A DNA stretch of 15,043 nt from DASPWW01 sp035461345 (GTDB taxonomy: Bacteria; Actinomycetota; Thermoleophilia; Solirubrobacterales; 70-9): positions 1 through 15,043 of the forward strand of contig DATHVJ010000029.1 of NCBI GenBank assembly GCA_035461345.1, read 5' to 3'. The translations under genes were made by a program, and so were the position numbers. Positions 13,345 through 15,043 of the stretch are shown here, one piece after another. Below the pieces are notes generated by a model. The model was not told the origin of the DNA. It made no database searches and worked only from the letters and a program-made list of their open reading frames with translations. Every line of letters starts with the position of its first letter. Within the stretch, counting starts at the first letter, position 1.

Positions 13345-14702
13345 GGGACTACGGCCGCCTCGAGCTTCTTCGAGTACGTCACGGGGTACGGGTCGACGTC
13401 GTCCTCCGGCGGTTGCAGCGCATCGGGCAGGGCCCCGAGCTGGGCCGTGGCGCGGGCGCGGATCTCCTCGAGCGTCTCCTCGTGGACGATCTTCCCGCCG
13501 CGCATCGCCTCGACCAGCAGCGGCTCGCCCCCGGGCGCCTCGTCCTCGGCCGCGATCACGTCGCCCGCCATCGTGTCCCCGTCGTACGCGCGGTAGACCT
13601 GCTTGGGGCCGGGATGGGTCGCCTTGTCGGGAGAGCGCTTCCACACGCCGCGCCAGCCGCCGTCGACACGGTCGGCGACGAGCTTGTAGACGCCGTTGAC
13701 GACCGGTGAGTCGCGGCTCGTCCCGAGCTCCGTCCCGACCCCCCAGAGGTCGATCGGGGCGCCCGCGGCGACGAGCTCGGTGATCCGCTGCTCCTCGAGG
13801 TCTCCCGACGCGACGATGATCGCGTCGTTCATCCCGGCGTCGTCAAGCAGCCGCCGGGCGTGGCGCGACAGCTCGAGCAGGTCGCCCGAGTCGAGCCGGA
13901 CTCCGCGCAGCGAGATTCCCGTGTCGCGCGCCGCGGCGATCGCGTTCCGCACGCCCTGCAGCGTGTCGTAGGTGTCGACGAGCAGCACGGTGTTGTGTGA
14001 GAAGTCCTCCATGAACGCCCGGAACGCGTCCTCCTCGCGCTCGAACGACATCACGTAGGAGTGGGCCATCGTGCCCACCGGCCGCAGCCCGTAGCGCATC
14101 GCGGCCGCGACGTTCGATGTCCCGCCGGCGCCGGCGACCGCGGACGACCGCGCCACCTTCATCGCCGCGTCGATGCCGTGGTCGCGACGGGGCGAGAAGT
14201 CGACTACGGAGTCGCCCGCCCCCGGCTGGCCCCCTCCGGCGGCGAGCACCACCCGCGCTGCCTTGGTCGCGACCATGGTCTGGAAGTTGATCTGGTTCAA
14301 CAGCAGGGTCTCGAGCAGTTGCGCCTCGATGCGGGGACCCGTGACGCGCACCAGCGGCTCGTTGGCGAAGCACACCGTGCCCTCGGGGATCGCGTCGACG
14401 TCGCCCGTGAACCGGAACCCGGACAGGTAGTCGAGGAACTCGTCTGCGAACCCGATCGAGGCGAGGTACGCGAGCTCGGGCCGTGAGAAGCGGAGCTCCC
14501 GGACCAGTCGCAGCGCAGGACCGAGCCCGGCGGCCAACAGCCACGTGCGGTGGGGGGGCAGGCGGCGCGCGAAGAGCTCGAAGATCGCCTCCTGGTTCAT
14601 TGCCCGGCGGTGGTAGCTGGCCGCCATCGCGAGCTCGTACTGGTCGGTCAGCAGACCGGTCTCGGCGGGGGTGAGCAGGCCCGGGTCGTTGGCATCCGGC
14701 AC
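13341..14702 (-). CDS. pncB: Nicotinate phosphoribosyltransferase
   Basis: The 453-residue product joins nicotinate and PRPP to give nicotinate mononucleotide, with ATP hydrolysis: the entry step of the Preiss-Handler NAD salvage route, in the cytoplasm. Family marks are T-D-Q-Y-E-L-A-M at 19-26, F-E-L-F-A-R-R-L-P at 41-49, R-R-D-H-G-I-D-A-A at 172-180, G-T-S-N-V-A-A-A at 194-201, G-T-M-A-H214-S-Y (the expected phosphorylated histidine), D-T-Y-D-T at 243-247, the R-L-D-S-G-D phosphoribosyl-binding segment at 269-274 and G-V-G-T-E-L-G-T-S at 321-329. Length is normal for the family. The GTG at 14702 gives the typical short lead-in to T-D-Q-Y-E-L; the frame stays open further upstream, but that part overlaps the divergent channel gene. 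The stop overlaps that of tadA by 4 bases. Confidence 0.96.
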   Translation of the reverse strand: MPDANDPGLLTPAETGLLTDQYELAMAASYHRRAMNQEAIFELFARRLPPHRTWLLAAGLGPALRLVRELRFSRPELAYLASIGFADEFLDYLSGFRFTGDVDAIPEGTVCFANEPLVRVTGPRIEAQLLETLLLNQINFQTMVATKAARVVLAAGGGQPGAGDSVVDFSPRRDHGIDAAMKVARSSAVAGAGGTSNVAAAMRYGLRPVGTMAHSYVMSFEREEDAFRAFMEDFSHNTVLLVDTYDTLQGVRNAIAAARDTGISLRGVRLDSGDLLELSRHARRLLDDAGMNDAIIVASGDLEEQRITELVAAGAPIDLWGVGTELGTSRDSPVVNGVYKLVADRVDGGWRGVWKRSPDKATHPGPKQVYRAYDGDTMAGDVIAAEDEAPGGEPLLVEAMRGGKIVHEETLEEIRARATAQLGALPDALQPPEDDVDPYPVTYSKKLEAAVVP

Positions 14703-14726
14703 GCCCGCAAGCCTACGGCGGCGAGG

Positions 14727-15043
14727 ATGGAGGAGGCGGGCGCACGCAAGGGAGTCGCCTCGCGCTACGAGCGCGGCAGCGAGGAGTTCTCCCGCACGCT
14801 GGCGCTCTCGGACGGCGTGTTCGCGATCGCGATGACGCTGCTCGTCGTCACGATCGCGCTGCCGACGCTCGACAACGCGAGCAGCACCGACGACATGCTC
14901 GACGCGCTCGGCGATCTCAGCGGGAGCTTCATCAGCTTCTTCATCAGCTTCGCGGTGATCGCCCGCTACTGGGCGGCGCACCAGCAGCAGTTCTCGATGC
15001 TCGCGCGCATGGACCGCGGCTTCGTCGGGCTCAACCTCGTCTA
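14727..15043 (+). CDS. TMEM175-family potassium channel-like protein, N-terminal part (3' end outside window)
   Basis: About 105 residues are visible. After a charged N-terminus comes R-T-L-A-L-S-D-G-V-F-A-I-A-M-T-L-L-V-V (about residues 23-41), the hallmark first helix of the TMEM175 (formerly DUF1211) family, where the Ser-Asp in this helix is strongly conserved. A second helix follows at about 68-84 (F-I-S-F-F-I-S-F-A-V-I-A-R-Y-W), then H-x-x-Q-F-S-M-L and the start of a third. Bacterial members are small potassium-selective channels that assemble from two six-helix repeats or equivalent subunits; the remaining helices lie beyond the window. ATG 14727 is the only start before the first helix; GGCGAGG abuts it too closely to be a normal Shine-Dalgarno, so a leaderless message is possible. 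It is divergent from pncB with 24 bases between starts. Confidence 0.88.
   Translation, partial: MEEAGARKGVASRYERGSEEFSRTLALSDGVFAIAMTLLVVTIALPTLDNASSTDDMLDALGDLSGSFISFFISFAVIARYWAAHQQQFSMLARMDRGFVGLNLV

Noticed and set aside
12757..13644. Upstream extension of the protease frame across tadA
   Set aside because: It would bury the signal peptide inside the protein and run antisense through tadA, which has complete zinc-site motifs.

Overview
The window looks like chromosomal DNA from a high-GC actinobacterium, most plausibly of the Thermoleophilia (Solirubrobacterales/Gaiellales) type. This is inferred from strong G/C bias at third codon positions, GTG starts, many starts without a clear Shine-Dalgarno sequence, and gene content such as tandem secreted sulfatases and a kinase-ATPase-cyclase giant protein. 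No rRNA, tRNA, insertion sequence, CRISPR array or phage gene was seen. Genes are tightly packed; no gap reaches 300 bases.

Region 1 (2-5184, all +) is a five-gene run with gaps of 10, -4, 9 and 2 bases. It holds three paralogous secreted type I sulfatases of the N-acetylglucosamine-6-sulfatase-like group (the first cut by the window edge), a six-helix membrane protein resembling the GAP/Sap (sulfolipid-1-addressing) family, and an RDD-family membrane protein with a long charged helical N-terminus. The tight spacing argues for one transcript serving the cell envelope or desulfation of an external sulfated compound.

Region 2 (5272-9792, +) is dominated by a 1450-residue signalling protein: zinc ribbon, Ser/Thr kinase, AAA/STAND-like ATPase, TPR-like region and C-terminal class III nucleotide cyclase. 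Its kinase domain lacks the usual VAIK lysine but has a lysine in the glycine loop, as in eukaryotic WNK kinases. A possible 29-residue single-helix membrane peptide follows.

Region 3 (9809-11303) has a phosphotriesterase-like metallohydrolase (-) and a universal stress protein (+), divergent from a 61-base region with overlapping -10-like boxes on both strands.

Region 4 (11356-15043) has a secreted subtilisin-family protease (-) and tadA (+) divergent from a structure-rich 120-base region. tadA ends tail-to-tail with pncB (-), the two stops sharing one CTAG. A truncated TMEM175-like potassium channel gene (+) starts 24 bases from the pncB start.

Functionally this is a patchwork: envelope/extracellular sulfate chemistry, a large signal integrator, stress response, secreted proteolysis, tRNA wobble editing, NAD salvage and ion transport. 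The best candidates for something undescribed are the WNK-like kinase-cyclase fusion and the sulfatase/Sap-like/RDD operon.
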